From Ignavibacteriales bacterium (lineage in GTDB: Bacteria; Bacteroidota; Ignavibacteria; Ignavibacteriales; Melioribacteraceae): a DNA stretch of 64,000 bases. The notes below the pieces were generated by a model. That model had not been told where the DNA came from. It did no database searches and saw only the letters and a program-made list of their open reading frames with translations. Location of the stretch: contig JAPLFG010000001.1 of the NCBI GenBank assembly GCA_026390795.1, positions 186,001 to 250,000 on the forward strand, in the 5' to 3' direction. The translations under genes and the position numbers were made by a program. Each line of letters opens with the position of its first letter. Position 1 is the first letter of the stretch. Of this stretch, positions 63,373 to 64,000 are shown in pieces.

Positions 63373-64000
63373 ATTTTCTCATCGTTTCAAAATCTCGAAT
63401 TACGAAAACAATTCCGCCTCTTATATCCAACTCCACTTCATTTTGCAGTGCAACATTGCTAGTACTCTCTTTTATACCGAATGGAAGCGAAATATTCTTA
63501 AGTTCATATTTTAATCCATGTGAATAGATCTTTGTTTTAGAATCAATCCCGTAGATAGAAATTGTTTCTTTAGGGAATGTTTTTAATCTTACTTTACCGG
63601 TAAATGCTGTGAGAATTGATTTATGATGGATTATCTTTATGATAATTTTATCAAAAAATTTTAGGACTATACCTATATTACAGAATGAATGATCCAACCG
63701 GTCGCCGGTTGCACCCAGCAGGATAACCTCATCATATTTTTTCTTTATGGCAAATTTTAAACACTTTTCAACATCTGTATCGTTCTGCCGAGTAATTTTT
63801 ATAATCTCACATTTTTCATAATAATAATCGTATACACCAGGATTAATCGAGTCCAGATCACCTATTATATAGTCCGGTATAATATTCAGCTTTTCTGCGG
63901 AGTTCGCCCCGCCATCGGCGCAAATAAGCGTTTGATAATCATTCTTAATCAAGTAATCGAAATATTTTTTTCGAGGAGGTTGTCCATTCGCAAGAATAAT
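63359..64000 (-). CDS. thiN: Thiamine pyrophosphokinase (5' end cut by window)
   Basis: This enzyme converts thiamine and ATP to thiamine diphosphate. The frame runs off the right edge: reading from base 64000 gives IILANGQPPRKKYFDYLIK, then LICADGGANSAEKLNIIPD, YIIGDLDSI and LLGATGDRLDHSF, the standard catalytic motifs. The codon at 63952 (TTG) is internal and not the start. The C-terminal substrate-binding domain ends in GGIVFVIRDFETM. Only a few N-terminal residues seem to be missing. The last 14 bases overlap the symporter start. Confidence 0.93.
   Translation of the reverse strand: MILANGQPPRKKYFDYLIKNDYQTLICADGGANSAEKLNIIPDYIIGDLDSINPGVYDYYYEKCEIIKITRQNDTDVEKCLKFAIKKKYDEVILLGATGDRLDHSFCNIGIVLKFFDKIIIKIIHHKSILTAFTGKVRLKTFPKETISIYGIDSKTKIYSHGLKYELKNISLPFGIKESTSNVALQNEVELDIRGGIVFVIRDFETMRKYGLF

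Noticed and set aside
1-64000. Search by eye for tRNA, rRNA, tmRNA, CRISPR repeats, transposases and phage genes
   Set aside because: None seen: intergenic gaps are short, no array of direct repeats was found, and the only recombinase (48181-49074) has the length and neighbours of a housekeeping Xer protein.

Overview
The window is 64 kb of densely coding, AT-rich bacterial chromosome with about 60 genes, no intergenic stretch longer than about 300 bases, and no rRNA, tRNA, CRISPR array, insertion sequence or prophage that I can see. The gene families (SPOR lipoprotein, FadL-type porin, RicT, type 2 IPP isomerase, bifunctional glucose/mannose-phosphate isomerase, split biotin carboxylase), the TAnnTTTG-like promoter elements, frequent TTG starts and envelope genes of a diderm cell point to the FCB group, most likely an Ignavibacteria-like organism. 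That placement is inferred from gene content, not from a marker search.

Layout. 1-6361: a cut-off exported-type protein with degenerate amidotransferase and deacetylase domains, then a fibronectin-III lipoprotein and a large soluble PAS hybrid kinase. 6413-7711: an SLC45-like sugar transporter on the minus strand. 7939-17546: one very tight plus-strand run joining isoprenoid synthesis (fni, polyprenyl synthase), PTS phosphocarriers (ptsH, ptsI), a phosphoglucose/phosphomannose isomerase, and envelope proteins (a zinc protease/propeller/barrel fusion, a PQQ-type propeller lipoprotein, a PEGA protein). 17590-20430: polA (minus). 20515-27634: an exported nuclease, SDR enzyme, yqeY, cvpA, mutS2, biotin carboxylase and its carrier protein. 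27706-34773: FadL porin with its own promoter and terminator, SPOR lipoprotein, ssb, a CorC-type protein, an MCE protein, ggt and acpS. 34862-44399: mnmA, an HNH nuclease with a disrupted start, then trpS-scpA-scpB-rlu-dacB-lysS-ctp. 44445-50397: gamma-carbonic anhydrase-like protein, ybeY, smg, topA, xer, hpf, hprK. 50462-54556: M23 peptidase, DUF2795 protein, holB, ricT, hydroxyacyl-CoA dehydrogenase. 54710-58643 (minus): yjbQ, a frameshifted ogt, a PPC-like exported protein, a second SLC45-like transporter, a methyltransferase. 58803-62003: smpB, tyrS, pyruvoyl arginine decarboxylase, terC. 61960-64000 (minus): a sodium:solute symporter and thiN, which runs off the window.

How they fit together: most of the window is housekeeping (replication, translation, chromosome segregation, envelope building). 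HPr (with both His15 and Ser46), enzyme I and HPr kinase are all here, yet no sugar-specific enzyme II is visible, so they look like a regulatory PTS. The observations most worth a second look are the isoprenoid-PTS-envelope operon, the protease/propeller/barrel fusion, a single-base insertion that removes the catalytic Glu-containing tail of Ogt, a lost start codon in an otherwise conserved HNH protein, a perfect terminator-like hairpin inside holB, a cysteine-rich N-terminus on RicT, and a thiN-symporter pair suggesting a thiamine transporter.
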